A stretch of DNA of 64,000 nt, taken from positions 930,001 to 994,000 of the forward strand of contig CAWUHX010000047.1 in NCBI GenBank assembly GCA_963922205.1. The letters are read 5' to 3'. This stretch comes from Romanomermis culicivorax (taxonomy: Eukaryota; Nematoda; Enoplea; Mermithida; Mermithidae). The notes beneath the pieces are model-generated. The model saw only the letters and a program-made list of their open reading frames with translations, was not told the DNA's origin and ran no database searches. A program made the translations under genes and the position numbers. Below, in pieces: positions 22,420 through 32,610 of the stretch (position 1 is its first letter; each line of letters starts with the position of its first letter).

Positions 22420-23442
22420 TTACGTTTTTATCTCTGTAAAATGAGGATTTTCTATTTCTCTTTGATAAAAACGCTTGAAAGAAAGTGATTTTTGACTCCA
22501 ATTTGCATGATTTAAGAGAAAATTTAAGGGACAACCAGATACGATTGCTTTGGAGGCCAAAGCTGAATGAGTAGAGTGTGCAGTGCAGGTTTTAGTGTCA
22601 ATGCCAGACATGGAGAGAACATTTTTGATCCAGCGGGAAATTGTGGTCATAGAAACACTTTTGTACGGATGCACAAAGGGAAGAAAGCATTTGTTATCAT
22701 TGCTTCTATCATTTACTGAAGAAGAAAGAAAGAAGAAGAAGAATAACTTATTGATCCGAAAACTGATTGGGGGACCAAAACCTCGAGTTTTGGTCATACT
22801 GGGAATAGTCACAGAGACCAAATTTTCGTGAAATTCGATATAATTGATGTCTAGTTTTTGGATTTCTGGAGCTCATTTGGAGCAGCTTAATACTAAAAGC
22901 ATTACAATTTTTAGTGTCAACATTTTACGATTGGTTTTTGCTTGTCCATCAAGTTCAACCTTTCTGAGGAAATCAAGGACTAAGGCTACGTCCCAAGTTT
23001 TCGAATATTTTGGTTGAGGAGGGATCACATGGAAAAGTCCCTTCATAAAACGTGAAATTTGTCCATTTCCAGAAAGGTCCAGGCCTAATTCGAGGAGGAA
23101 GACTATAATTGCTGATTTTGAAGCTTAAATGGTGCGAAATTTGAAGTTATCTTTGTGCAAGGCCATTAGGTAATCAATTAATGGAGAGGCAGATATTCGT
23201 AAAGGATTAATCTGGTGTTCAGTACACCAGCTACACCATTGTTTATGCAAAAGAAAACACATATCCAGAATTTCTTCAACTTTTTCGGTCGGTATTTTCA
23301 AAAGGAGATTTTGTGAGTCGATTTCAAGCCCAAGAAAAATGACACTCTTCGAAGGTTTCAAAACAGATTTTTCCATATTTATAATAAAACCGAGATTGGT
23401 TAATAAATTTGTTGTGAGGTTCAGATCATCTTTCACCTTTTC
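22420..23442 (-). pseudogene. DIRS-type retroelement, 3' part: RT remnant joined to tyrosine recombinase
   Basis: One minus-strand frame from 23436 to 22420 with two interruptions. It opens with RT thumb sequence (INMEKSVLKPS, VIFLGLEIDS), passes straight into the tyrosine-recombinase N-terminus (WCTEHQINPLRIS), then the core (ISRFMKGLF, KTWDVALVLDFL) and the C-terminal box (TAHSTHSALASKAI, LLNHANWSQKS, FKRFYQREI). A TAA at 23125-23127 and a TGA at 22873-22875 interrupt it. The TGA falls where the first catalytic Arg is expected, and the HxxR box reads H-S-T-H, so the enzyme is dead. The RNase H domain usual between RT and recombinase is absent, presumably by deletion. The rest of the RT lies 18 kb away at 41.8 and 43.6 kb because younger elements landed inside. 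Confidence 0.8.
23364..23442. repeat. Left 79-bp target-site duplication of the LINE
   Basis: These 79 bases, starting CAGATTTTTCCATATT and ending CACCTTTTC, recur at 41798-41876 with one difference (CCGAG versus CTGAG). The two copies bracket the LINE exactly: its poly(A) end begins at 23443 and its other edge is 41797. In both places the bases are part of the DIRS reverse transcriptase frame, so the copies arose from one stretch. Confidence 0.85.
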
Positions 23443-23627
23443 TTTTCTTTTTTTTTTTGGGATTATTATTTATTATAAGACAAACAGTAATATGTACAAT
23501 AAACAACCTAAACACACACAAAAAAAGAACACACAAAGGACATCATCTCGTGGTTTTCACACTGTGAAAAGAGAGAAATACAACATATAAGTTTCTGTGT
23601 TTTTTAAATAAGGAGGGAAAGGTTTAT

Positions 23628-24422
23628 CTAACTGTTTACGAGCATATCTATAATGTTTAGCACTTCTTTTGGCAGACCACTGTATTTCATGTACTTCAGC
23701 TGGCATTTCAGGGCAGCGAGCCAGGTAGACATATAGATCTTATTTTGCTGTTTCCTGTTTTTGAATATATGAAATTTGGTATTTATTATTACAATATTTA
23801 GTGCTTGGTTGATATTGCTTTTATATTGTTCTATTATTCCCATGATTATTCTAGTTGGTGTAAGGAGAAGTTTGTTATCTATCTGCTTATTTATTAATAC
23901 CTGTAGTCCATCCCATATAAATTTTGTTGCTTGACATTCATATAAACTATGCATAATGTCATCTTGCGCATTAATATCACAATATATGCATTCATCTGAT
24001 TCTTTAATCTTGTATTTTACCAACAAATACGGGGTATCTAGAATTCTATGGAGTATTTTATATTGGAATGGTTTCAATTTGTTCCCAATCTTCAAATTAT
24101 GTAGCATTTTCCAGGTGTTCTCAAATTCAAAAGTGTCTGGTAGTTGTAAGATGTCTTTCCATCTTATTTCACCTGTAACTGGTGATTGTTTTTCAGAAAT
24201 CATTTCTTGTTTAATTTGTACCACTTTTTTTGGTTCAAATGTGGAAGTTGTCAATGTATATTCTTCTTTTTGTATAGTAATTGTTTTGATATGTTCCTTC
24301 CATGTTTTGGGTATCATCCTGATCACTTTGATATAGTCAAACCAAGATAATTGACATCCTTGTTTTTGTATTTCCTCATAGTTTAGAAATTTCCATTCAT
24401 TATCAAGCCATGAGTTGATGTA
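23628..24422 (-). pseudogene. LINE ORF2, C-terminal segment
   Basis: About 265 codons ending in TAG at 23628-23630. It carries the C-terminal region typical of L1/Tx1 ORF2 (YKILHRILDTPYLL, CIYCDINAQDDIMHSLYEC, FIWDGLQ, WLAALKCQLKYM), including the C-x2-C..H..C-type cysteine motif. The N-terminal amino acids of the naive frame right of 24422 belong to the LTR of the inserted element and not to the LINE. Confidence 0.85.
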
Positions 24423-25250
24423 TGTCGTATTAATGTGCTCGTATGCCCTCGGCTGCCTACCTGGGGTTCTTGGGAGATCCAATCTGGTCCGGCCCCTGAC
24501 GCTAACCCGGTACTAATCACACTCCTACTGCAGTGAGTTAAGACTTGATGTACGAGAACGTTTATTGGTGAGCAAAAACACAACCGGTAGTAGAATACAA
24601 CGATGGATGTAAGTACGAAACAAAAGTGCAGAGTGCCAAAAATACAAACACTAACGCCTACAACCTCCCTAGTCGGCTGATCCTTCTTTTGTCCCTGAGC
24701 AACGAGCCACAGGGCCAATAGGATATCTCGGGCCACGGCCTAAGCTGAAACTCTACCCAAAAATAAGTGAACTACCTCAGACAACCACTCACTGGTTCCT
24801 CTCCTCAAGATGGAACGTCGCAAACGTCTCAGGCCGCGTCACTACTCAAATTCGTCCGCGACGCGAAGCTCAAAACACAAATAAACGAAATGGCGATCCT
24901 TTCCTTTGTCACCACCATCGAAATACTAAGGCACCCGAATGCTACGGTGCAGACGCTAATATCAAACGAAGGAGAGGCGATTCTCCAGACGACATATTAC
25001 TCACAATAATAATAATAAGAATAAGAATGAATAAAAACGCTGCAGTGCGCCTAACATCGACTTGCAAGTGATATGCAAAACATTTGCGCCAACCATTTAT
25101 TTATTTTAGACCAAAAATATGAGTGACACAAACCGTTTTATCGGTTTGTTTACCTGAGAATAAATGAAAACACTTAAGCAATAAAGAAACTTTAGAAAAT
25201 GAAATGATGTAATTAGAGGACCAAAGGTCAGAGGAATTGACCCTCTGACA
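24423..25250 (-). repeat. 3' LTR of the Gypsy element
   Basis: Begins TGTCGTATTAATGTGCTC and ends GAATTGACCCTCTGACA (plus-strand reading). Nearly identical to 37229-38057. On the minus strand AATAAA occurs at 24562-24567, a candidate poly(A) signal for element transcripts. Several of the differences between the LTRs are CG to TG or CA changes. Confidence 0.92.
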
Positions 25251-25264
25251 TCCCTCCCCCCCAA
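25251..25264 (-). promoter_or_regulatory. Polypurine tract of the Gypsy element
   Basis: Directly upstream of the 3' LTR on the minus strand the sequence is a pure purine run (GGGGGGGGAGGGA), the normal primer site for plus-strand DNA synthesis. Confidence 0.85.
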
Positions 25265-26410
25265 AGGCAAGACTTTTCCCGCCAGCGAAGGGAAAAGTCA
25301 GGAGGTCCCCCAAGGGCCCCAGACCCTCGACGCCGATGATCGGCGACTCCAAATGTTCCACGAACAACGCTACGCGCCATTGACGCAATCGTAAATAATG
25401 AAAAATAAAAAACGTCCGTATCGCACGGTATCTTTACAACTTTGGGCCAATTGCGCTGGATGCTACCCCCAACGCTACAAAGTTCACTAATAAAATGCCC
25501 CGTGGGCTCGTGGTCCCGAATAAAAGAATAAAAATGTTCGAACGAATAGCGTTCGCGGCACTCGGGCCGCATTTGACCAAGGTAAAAATAAAAACATTTA
25601 ATCAGCGGCAACCCCCGCGGTGCCCGAGTTAGGTTGTGGGCCGCTCCCCACTGCCGTCGATGTATTTCGTATCGGCGGCTCCTCCATCACCGATTGTGGC
25701 ATTCGTCTCCGTCCTCTCCGGAGGGGGGGTTGTACGCTGTGGAGAGCCCGCATGACTTTTGAATATTCCGCCGCCGTTGCTCCTCTGGCCTCTTGGCCGG
25801 ACACTGGCCCCCCCAACGCCTTTGGTATTATCTGCCCCCAGGGAGAAAGGATGCCCGAAAACCAAATCCTCTGGCCCTTTGGCTGTCTAGATTTTGAACC
25901 AAAAATATTTATGGTATTTATTGCTAAAGTGAATCTGCCTTATTAAGAGGTAAACTTAAACCCATAACACGGTCTGTGCCATGAAAAAATTTTAGAATGA
26001 AAATGTGTTTTGGAAAAAAGGATAGAAAAGTATGAAAATGGCAGCGCAAAGCCTGCTACCCTTGGGTGATGTCAGTTGGTGACTTTGTCGGAAAGGAACA
26101 AAATACCCGAGATTTAAGAAAATACAAAAATTGCTTGATAACTTCCAGATTCGCAAAGAAAAAGAAATACGATATATCTCCGTGCAGATTCGAACAACAC
26201 AAATGAAAAAATAAATGAAACAAATTGAGATTAGTACAAGAGGCAACTTTAAGGCATAATAAAGGTGGCACAACCGGTTTCTATTTTGTAATACTGACGC
26301 TCAAAACGGAAAAATAGGTAACTTTTGAAATATCGAAAAATTTTACAGAACGAAATAATTGTCTTTATAATGACCTCACGGAGAGCGGTGTCATCTGGAA
26401 CATAAAAAAT
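25265..26410. other. Untranslated region of the Gypsy element between last ORF and polypurine tract
   Basis: About 1.1 kb without a convincing gene. The 25590-25870 part is unusually GC-rich compared with the rest of the window and has overlapping short frames on both strands; a 78-codon Gly/Arg-rich minus frame at 25629-25865 is open but unsupported. Confidence 0.5.
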
Positions 26411-27106
26411 TTACTTTCTTCTATGACCGCTATGGTCCCGTCCCGGTTGACCAATACCAATATCTCGTTTCAATGGGGAAATGTAATCGGGGTTCTCTGT
26501 GGATGGCGGTCTCTGGGGCGGTTGCGTAGACATCCCCGGAATATCCATTCTTTCTTCGGTTCGCACATTACGCACCGGCGGAATCATCGTAGGCGGAGGC
26601 ATCTGGATGCCCGGTGGAACTAAGAACTGGTTGTAAAATTGCGGTTGCCCGGGCTGGAATTGCATGATCGGAAACTGCGGCACTTGATACTGTGCCGGCG
26701 GCGGCACCATTGTATTTGGAAATAATTGACCTGAAAAAAGAGGGCGATTTATACAGTCAACACCCACCATCGGCAACCCCGGATAATTCGGCGGTAAATA
26801 TGGTAATTGCTGCTGGTGCGCCTGCATCATCGCATTGGGATCGGCCATCGACACTCGCTGCTGCGTTGTTTCCGCGGCCCTAGACCTATCCAGTGAAGTC
26901 TTTCGACTGGAGTAGACCACGTCCACTCTATCGTCATGTTGGTAATATGCCGATGCCCTTTTCCTACTTCGAGATTCTCGGCTATCCTGTCGCTCTTTTG
27001 CTTCTCTCTTTTCCTTTTCCTTCCTTTCGTAAGCCATTTCATAATCGTCGATTTCTTTGCGCCAACTCTCCTCTTCCGCCTCTTTTCGCTTCTTTTCTCG
27101 CGACAT
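26411..27106 (-). CDS. Basic, Pro/Gln-rich accessory segment of the Gypsy element
   Basis: A 231-codon frame ending in TAA. The N-terminal third is highly charged (MSREKKRKEAEEES, KERQDSRESRSRKRAS). The rest is Pro/Gln/Met-rich (HQQQLPYLPP, FPIMQFQPGQPQFY, PPPTMIPPVRN) and ends in a basic stretch. It lies in the same frame as the exonuclease reading frame upstream and is separated from it only by the TGA at 27137-27139 plus ten codons that are themselves Arg/Ser/His-rich, so the two were probably one protein. The composition suggests RNA or nucleic-acid binding; no domain recognised. Confidence 0.6.
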   Translation of the reverse strand: MSREKKRKEAEEESWRKEIDDYEMAYERKEKEKREAKERQDSRESRSRKRASAYYQHDDRVDVVYSSRKTSLDRSRAAETTQQRVSMADPNAMMQAHQQQLPYLPPNYPGLPMVGVDCINRPLFSGQLFPNTMVPPPAQYQVPQFPIMQFQPGQPQFYNQFLVPPGIQMPPPTMIPPVRNVRTEERMDIPGMSTQPPQRPPSTENPDYISPLKRDIGIGQPGRDHSGHRRK

Positions 27107-27136
27107 CGATTTCTCGTGGCGACTTTCGTCTCTGTG

Positions 27137-30100
27137 TCAACTTTCGTGCTTTCTCTTTCTATCTTTTTCCGGCGTTTCCGATTTCTCCCTTATTTGCGTA
27201 TCCCTATCTTTTCTAACCCATCCTTTGGATACCTTACTGGTCGCAGGCCTAGTGTGGGCATGCTTGACTCGGTATCCAACTCTTTTCTTCAAAGTTTTTT
27301 CGACTTCCAATATATCATGGGCTTTCCTTCGATCAATTACTTCCCAAAATCGTATCCGTGGGTCGGTGTTGTCCGTTTCCTTCTTCCATACCTGTATATT
27401 CGCATATTTTGGTTCGGGGTCTTTTTTGTCTTGAAGCACGGCCTTAGCAATCGTATACGCTAATGCCGATGCTTTCGACTGGCATGAGGCGTATAACGCA
27501 TGAAAATTGCTACCTGCTCCTCCTTGTCCAGCGTTAAATTCCCGCCGCAATTTCATCGTAATATACGCGTGGGCCTGGTAGTGGAATCCCGCGAAATTTT
27601 GTGGAATTCTGCCCAATCGGGACAATTTCATAAATAGACAAGCGCAGGCCCATACAGCTGCTTCGTATGCTTTCTCTGGAGATCGCGTTGTACTCCATTT
27701 GGCTAGCTGAAGTTCGAAAATGCTCCACAACTTTTCGGGCAGGTTCGCTTGTAGAACATGAAACTGTAATTCGTAATATCGTATTGTTTCGATTTCGATC
27801 CCGGCTTCGTCATATACACGGTTTATTAAATCTGTCGTCATTAGAGCTACCTCCTCCTCCAGAGCGGGATCCATGTGCGCGAGATATTTCTGGACACATG
27901 GATTTGATAGAGATACTCTTCCATACTGGAAATCCACAATATATTTTCCTTCCTTTAAGGCTTTGTTGATGACTTGTCCACGCTTCCCGAGACCTCGTCG
28001 GTATTTAACCTTATCATTTGGATTTACGGCCGGCTGTTGGAACTTTCCGCTCTTTACTTTGTCTAGCTCGGCTTTATTCTCTTCACGAACGATTCGTTTC
28101 TGTTTATCTTGTCTCTTCTTCTGCATTGCTTTCGTGAATTTCACTGGATTGGTAATGTTTTCTACATTTTGTCCACCGGCCTTTGCATAAACTGGCGGAG
28201 TGGGCAAAACGTTATCTCCGGTTACTTCGTCATCACTACCGATTTCGGATATCATCTCTACGTACGGTTCTTCGCTCGTCCCTTCTTCCTCGGGATTAGT
28301 ATCTTCTAATTGTTTTGCCAGTTCGATCGCGGCCTTCCTGTACTTTTCTTTTTCCAAAACTTCTATTTTCTCTTTCATTTCCTTTATTTGATCGGTTAAT
28401 TTTTCCAAATCGGGTTGCGTCTGATTTTCGGATTCAACTATCTCCATTAATTTTTCCTCCTCTTCGGCACCTTTACTCCCATCCGTGGGTGTACTGGTGA
28501 TAGGGGGATCCGCGATAGGTATGACCACGGGCTTATCTTGCTCCATTCCGCTATCTGAAACATTCAAATTATCTACTTTAGGTGGTACATTTACAGTCTG
28601 CTCCTTCGAAGTTTGTTCTGTAGGACCCTGGCTAGCCGGGACCACAACTTCTACTTGCGGAATCAGATCTGAGTCGTCCCACTTAGTTACAGATTTAAAA
28701 GTTGCAGAGGTGCTAGGGGCCCATAGGTCCTTAGCCTCGAATATGGACGCGGAAACATTCCAATAAATAAGATTTTGACTCACGGCATGGATACTCAAAA
28801 AATGGAACACATTATAAAAGTTACAGTTCATAAAATAAATAGAATTGTCGCGCAAATTTGTCTCTATTTCTTCGATGGGTTCTTTGCAGGAACGCGGTAT
28901 CCATCTTATAGGTAGTACGCAAAAAATGTTTTGAATCGATTTCTGCATACGTATCTTTGGATACCGTTCCATCATCTGTTCCATTTGATCGGTCGTCTTG
29001 TTGTTCAAGAGATCCTGGCCCATCCATTTCATGAATTCGATTCGTTCTTGTTCATTTCTCCACACGGAGGACCACATTCCCGACGTAAATCCCGGAACCC
29101 AAGCTCTCCACTCTTGGGCCGAATGAGGCCACAAGAAGTAAATTAGTGGATTTACGTTTTTCTCGTACAAATCTTTAACTATCGGGACGATCGATCGGTT
29201 AATTTTCGAGTGAAAATGGTCCTTAAGCGACGACACTTGTTCTCGTATAATATTGGTAAAGTGGATCACTTCTTTTGGCCATTTTCCGTGTTTCATTTCT
29301 ATTTCTCGGGGTTCAATTGGCCGTCCAAATTGCCGTGCCGCCAAAATATCTTCTAAATCCCAATCGTTAGTTGGTCCTTCCTCGGAATCGTCCGTATCCT
29401 TTCTCTTTCTTGACGCTTTTACCTTTCTTTCTACCCATGGAAACCAACCGTTGGGCACTGGCTGTGGTTCGATGTCGCTATTAGCGAAATGCGGAGGACA
29501 CTGAAAAGTCCCTGGCGTCATTTCCTCTGACAATTTATAGGTCGCTATAGCTTCTCCATGCATCATGAAATATAATGCGTTAGTATTGCCAGTTATTTCT
29601 TCCACTCCGTAAGCGCCTCTCCATTGTGGATCGGTGTATTTACTTTCGAACGTGTCCCTAAATCTTCGTGCTAAATCAGCGACCAATTCCGGTTCCATCG
29701 TATCGTGTGGGTACAACTGGAAACAATTTTGAATGTCTGTCGCGAATCCGTAGTGAAGTAGAGCCAAGAAACATAGAAGGGATCCGCGCGCGTCGAGCGT
29801 CGCGTATCGCAAAACTTCTATATTCAATTTGTCTGCCTCCATGAGTTGCCGAAACTCTAGGGAACTCAACTGTCCCCACGAAATCTTGAAAGCGTCGGCC
29901 CATAAAAACAAAACTTCTGTCATAAGGGCTTTCAGACCGAGGCCTTCGTGGCTGATTCTGATTATTCTTGCTTTCGATTTGTCCTTCATCTCCGCCAATA
30001 CGATTTCCAAATCATAGACGCAGCACGATAAAATGTAGTCTATGTTGTCCCGCCTTTTTCGAACAAGTTCCTTTTCCTGATCTAAATACCCGAATTTAGT

Positions 30101-30472
30101 CAGAACTAGCGTGATATCCTCGCGTATGTGGAAACCGACAATGATGTTTTCGCGGCGAAAAATCGTTCCGTATACTTTGTGAAAGTGTTCTTTGTCCCAA
30201 AACTTTAAATCAATTATAAAGTTCTTCCCGCACATCGTTGAAATCGTTAGAAGTCGCAATGCGTCGCTTGGCTTTGATCCTGGAGTTTTCGGCTTTCTCC
30301 CACTTTCGGTGTCTAACGCTATGACTATATGTCCTCTAAATTTCGAATGGTTTATCGCCTTAATATATGCTTTCAAATTCTCGGGCGCCAGAAATAATGG
30401 TTCTTCGATGGCCGCATGAGGCACACCGAACAACGACGTGAAATAATTAAAAATATCCGTTGAACGTACCAA
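27137..30472 (-). CDS. DEDDy 3'-5' exonuclease-domain protein encoded after integrase in the LTR element
   Basis: An open frame of 1,111 codons in the position of env but with no signal peptide or membrane segment. Residues about 48-242 are a 3'-5' exonuclease of the RNase D/WRN/Mut-7 type: motif I IALDTESG (D54, E56), motif II VGFHIREDI (D119), the helical GLGLKALMTEVL segment, and motif III YATLDA (Y223, D227). All catalytic residues of a DEDDy active site are present. About 350-600 is Trp-rich and unrecognised (WPHSAQEWRAWVPGF), about 690-730 is a predicted coiled coil (IKEMKEKIEVLEKEKY), and the C-terminal 300 residues are basic and helical. The first in-frame ATG lies after motif I (near residue 80) and an in-frame TAA lies six codons before the TTG at 30472. 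Translation therefore needs a spliced leader exon, a non-AUG start or a lost ATG. Host-derived or ancient retroelement gene: not decidable here. Confidence 0.85.
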   Translation of the reverse strand: MVRSTDIFNYFTSLFGVPHAAIEEPLFLAPENLKAYIKAINHSKFRGHIVIALDTESGRKPKTPGSKPSDALRLLTISTMCGKNFIIDLKFWDKEHFHKVYGTIFRRENIIVGFHIREDITLVLTKFGYLDQEKELVRKRRDNIDYILSCCVYDLEIVLAEMKDKSKARIIRISHEGLGLKALMTEVLFLWADAFKISWGQLSSLEFRQLMEADKLNIEVLRYATLDARGSLLCFLALLHYGFATDIQNCFQLYPHDTMEPELVADLARRFRDTFESKYTDPQWRGAYGVEEITGNTNALYFMMHGEAIATYKLSEEMTPGTFQCPPHFANSDIEPQPVPNGWFPWVERKVKASRKRKDTDDSEEGPTNDWDLEDILAARQFGRPIEPREIEMKHGKWPKEVIHFTNIIREQVSSLKDHFHSKINRSIVPIVKDLYEKNVNPLIYFLWPHSAQEWRAWVPGFTSGMWSSVWRNEQERIEFMKWMGQDLLNNKTTDQMEQMMERYPKIRMQKSIQNIFCVLPIRWIPRSCKEPIEEIETNLRDNSIYFMNCNFYNVFHFLSIHAVSQNLIYWNVSASIFEAKDLWAPSTSATFKSVTKWDDSDLIPQVEVVVPASQGPTEQTSKEQTVNVPPKVDNLNVSDSGMEQDKPVVIPIADPPITSTPTDGSKGAEEEEKLMEIVESENQTQPDLEKLTDQIKEMKEKIEVLEKEKYRKAAIELAKQLEDTNPEEEGTSEEPYVEMISEIGSDDEVTGDNVLPTPPVYAKAGGQNVENITNPVKFTKAMQKKRQDKQKRIVREENKAELDKVKSGKFQQPAVNPNDKVKYRRGLGKRGQVINKALKEGKYIVDFQYGRVSLSNPCVQKYLAHMDPALEEEVALMTTDLINRVYDEAGIEIETIRYYELQFHVLQANLPEKLWSIFELQLAKWSTTRSPEKAYEAAVWACACLFMKLSRLGRIPQNFAGFHYQAHAYITMKLRREFNAGQGGAGSNFHALYASCQSKASALAYTIAKAVLQDKKDPEPKYANIQVWKKETDNTDPRIRFWEVIDRRKAHDILEVEKTLKKRVGYRVKHAHTRPATSKVSKGWVRKDRDTQIREKSETPEKDRKRKHES

Positions 30473-31180
30473 TCTTCGAACATTGTAATTTTAAAATTTT
30501 CATACAATTTTCTAACTACAACTTTTTGATAATAATTTTGAAACAAAAACGACTCAAATGCACAAGAATAAATTTGGACGAAGGGGAGTTGATCAGGCTC
30601 TCAAACACCCAAAATCCTCGGCATATAAATTGCCGGCCGGTCAATTTAGAGTCCCATTCCAAAAAATTTCATCACATATTCTACCTTTCCCACACTTACT
30701 ACTAAGTTGAAAATTCGTATTATCTTGCCGATCTTGAGGCTGCCCGAAGGTGCTATCTATTTCGACGATACTCGACGTTGCCATATCGCGTTCGGATTTG
30801 AATTTCTTGAAATCTCCAATCGACGAAAATTATTAATATACTAACGCTTTGCAAATGAAATCTAAAAAATAACTCCATAATTCTTCGAATTCACGGACTA
30901 TATAATTCGGGGACAATTTTCCTGGGACTTATAAACCTTTAATTTTCTCACACTAAGCGCGTGAAAAAATATTATTTCGCCCATTAAAATTTTCCGGCGT
31001 CGTAACTTTTTGGTAAATGCCTAAAACTTGCCATAAAATTGCCAAAAATAAGTCAGTATAGTTAAAAATTGAAAAGGAAAGAGGGAAAAGGTTAGAAAAA
31101 ATACAATACATAGGGCATTAAAAAATACACATAAAATTAATCCAAACAAAACGCACAACGAGAACAATAAAAATGAATTG
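30473..31180. other. Spacer between integrase and the exonuclease frame
   Basis: About 700 bp, AT-rich, no open frame. If the exonuclease protein is made from a spliced subgenomic RNA, its acceptor and possibly an internal promoter must lie here. Minus-strand AG dinucleotides shortly before 30472 (for example after TTCGA) are possible acceptors but none stands out. Confidence 0.5.
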
Positions 31181-32610
31181 TTAGTTACAGTAAAAATCGG
31201 GTGTTCGCGTAACAAAAGGCATTACGCGATTTATAGAAACTATTTGTACGCGCGAATCTGGTTTCCCAGCGCGACGTATTTTTATGACATTTTTCTCTAG
31301 ATTCGATGTCTCAATTACTTCGTAGGGACCGTTGTTTGTTGTGTCGGCCTTTCCTTTGATAATTCCTTTCTGGTAGAGAACAAGTTCTCCCGTTTGGAAC
31401 GTCTTTTCGCGAGCCTTCTTATCATACTGTAGTTTTCTTTCGGCCGCCGATTTTTTATGATTTTCATTGATGGTCTTGTACGTGTTAAGGAGGTGCTCCG
31501 TTAACATGTATCTGTAGGTGTCGTAATTATTCTGAATAATTATTGGCCTTGCAATCTCGTTATCTATCTGGAACCTTGCCTCGTGTCCGTACAATAGACT
31601 ATGGGGGGAATTTTTCGTTGTTTTGTGTGGCGTAATCCGATACGCAAATAAAATCTGCTCCAGATAGTGGGGCCAATCGTCCGGGTCCGTTATTGCGACT
31701 CTCCTAATTTGCTCGATTAACGTTCTATTGAATCTCTCCACCATACCATTGCATTGCGGGTGGTATGGTGTCATATTGATTTTCTTTATTTTTAGGAGAT
31801 CGCACACGTTGGGCATTAATTCGGACATATACGCTGAGCCTTGGTCACTCAGCAAGTGTTTCGGTGTTCCGTGAGTATAAATGACCTTCTCCATGAGTGC
31901 TTTCACTATTGTGTCGGCTTTTTGGTCCGGGATGCATTTTGCCTCGACCCATTTCGTGAAATAGTCCATGAATACAATAACGTATGGTCTTTTTTCTCGA
32001 AGAGGCGAAATACTGACCACATCGGTTGCTACTATTTCCCAAGGGTACGAGACGGGTATTGGGTTAAGTGGTTGGATCGGGTTTGCTATGGGGCGACATA
32101 ATTGGCATACAACACAGGATTTTATCCACTTAATAATGTCGTCTTCCATATTTGGCCACCAAAACTTGTTTCCTATTGGGGCGATAATTCTGTCTATTCC
32201 CTGGTGCCCCATTATTGTATCGCCGTGATATTGATGTAAAATGAGGTGTCTAAGTCTTGATGGGATCACTAGTTGGCTTTTTCCATGGGCATTTTCGTGG
32301 TATAATACTCCGTTTTCTAAGTGAAAACTATTAAAGTATTTTTTCGAACTATTTTTGCCAACGTTCCGAAAAATGTCCACCAACTTCGGATCCAATTGTT
32401 GTTGCTTCTTAACTAATTCCAGAGAAAACAATTCGGAATCTTTTTTCGCTTCCTTCAGTGTTTGATCTATTTCTTGTTGCGTCGGCGGTGGGGGATCAAT
32501 GAATGTTTCTTGAGTCTCGGGTTCAAGCATTTGTCTCGTCATGGCTCGAGTTACTGCCATGCATTCAGGTTCCGTACTCAACTTCCCCTCTTCGATTTCT
32601 TCCTTTGTTT
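31181..32610 (-). CDS. Gypsy integrase (pol, C-terminal part)
   Basis: About 466 codons ending in TAA. It has the zinc-binding HHCC domain (HQYHGDTIMGH, CVVCQLC), the DDE catalytic core (ATDVVSI, SDQGSAY, NGMVERFNRTL) and, near the C-terminus, the GPY module (KADTTNNGPYEVIE) typical of Ty3/Gypsy integrases. The enzyme inserts element cDNA into the host genome in the nucleus. No ATG starts the frame where it opens; upstream codons reading [13 protein letters not shown] suggest it continues from RNase H through a one-base frame change near 32600-32640. All three catalytic acids are intact. Confidence 0.92.

Noticed and set aside
24383..24736. Identical frames in two places (also 37222-37542) that look like a duplicated gene
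   Set aside because: Both lie in the LTRs of the Gypsy element and are copied with them; no evidence of a protein.
25228..25865. Several short frames in the GC-rich region near the 3' LTR
   Set aside because: Overlapping frames on both strands in GC-rich DNA; no conserved motif, so treated as untranslated region.
27137..30472. Env glycoprotein as identity of the frame after integrase
   Set aside because: No signal peptide, no transmembrane segment, no furin-like site; the N-terminus is an exonuclease domain instead.
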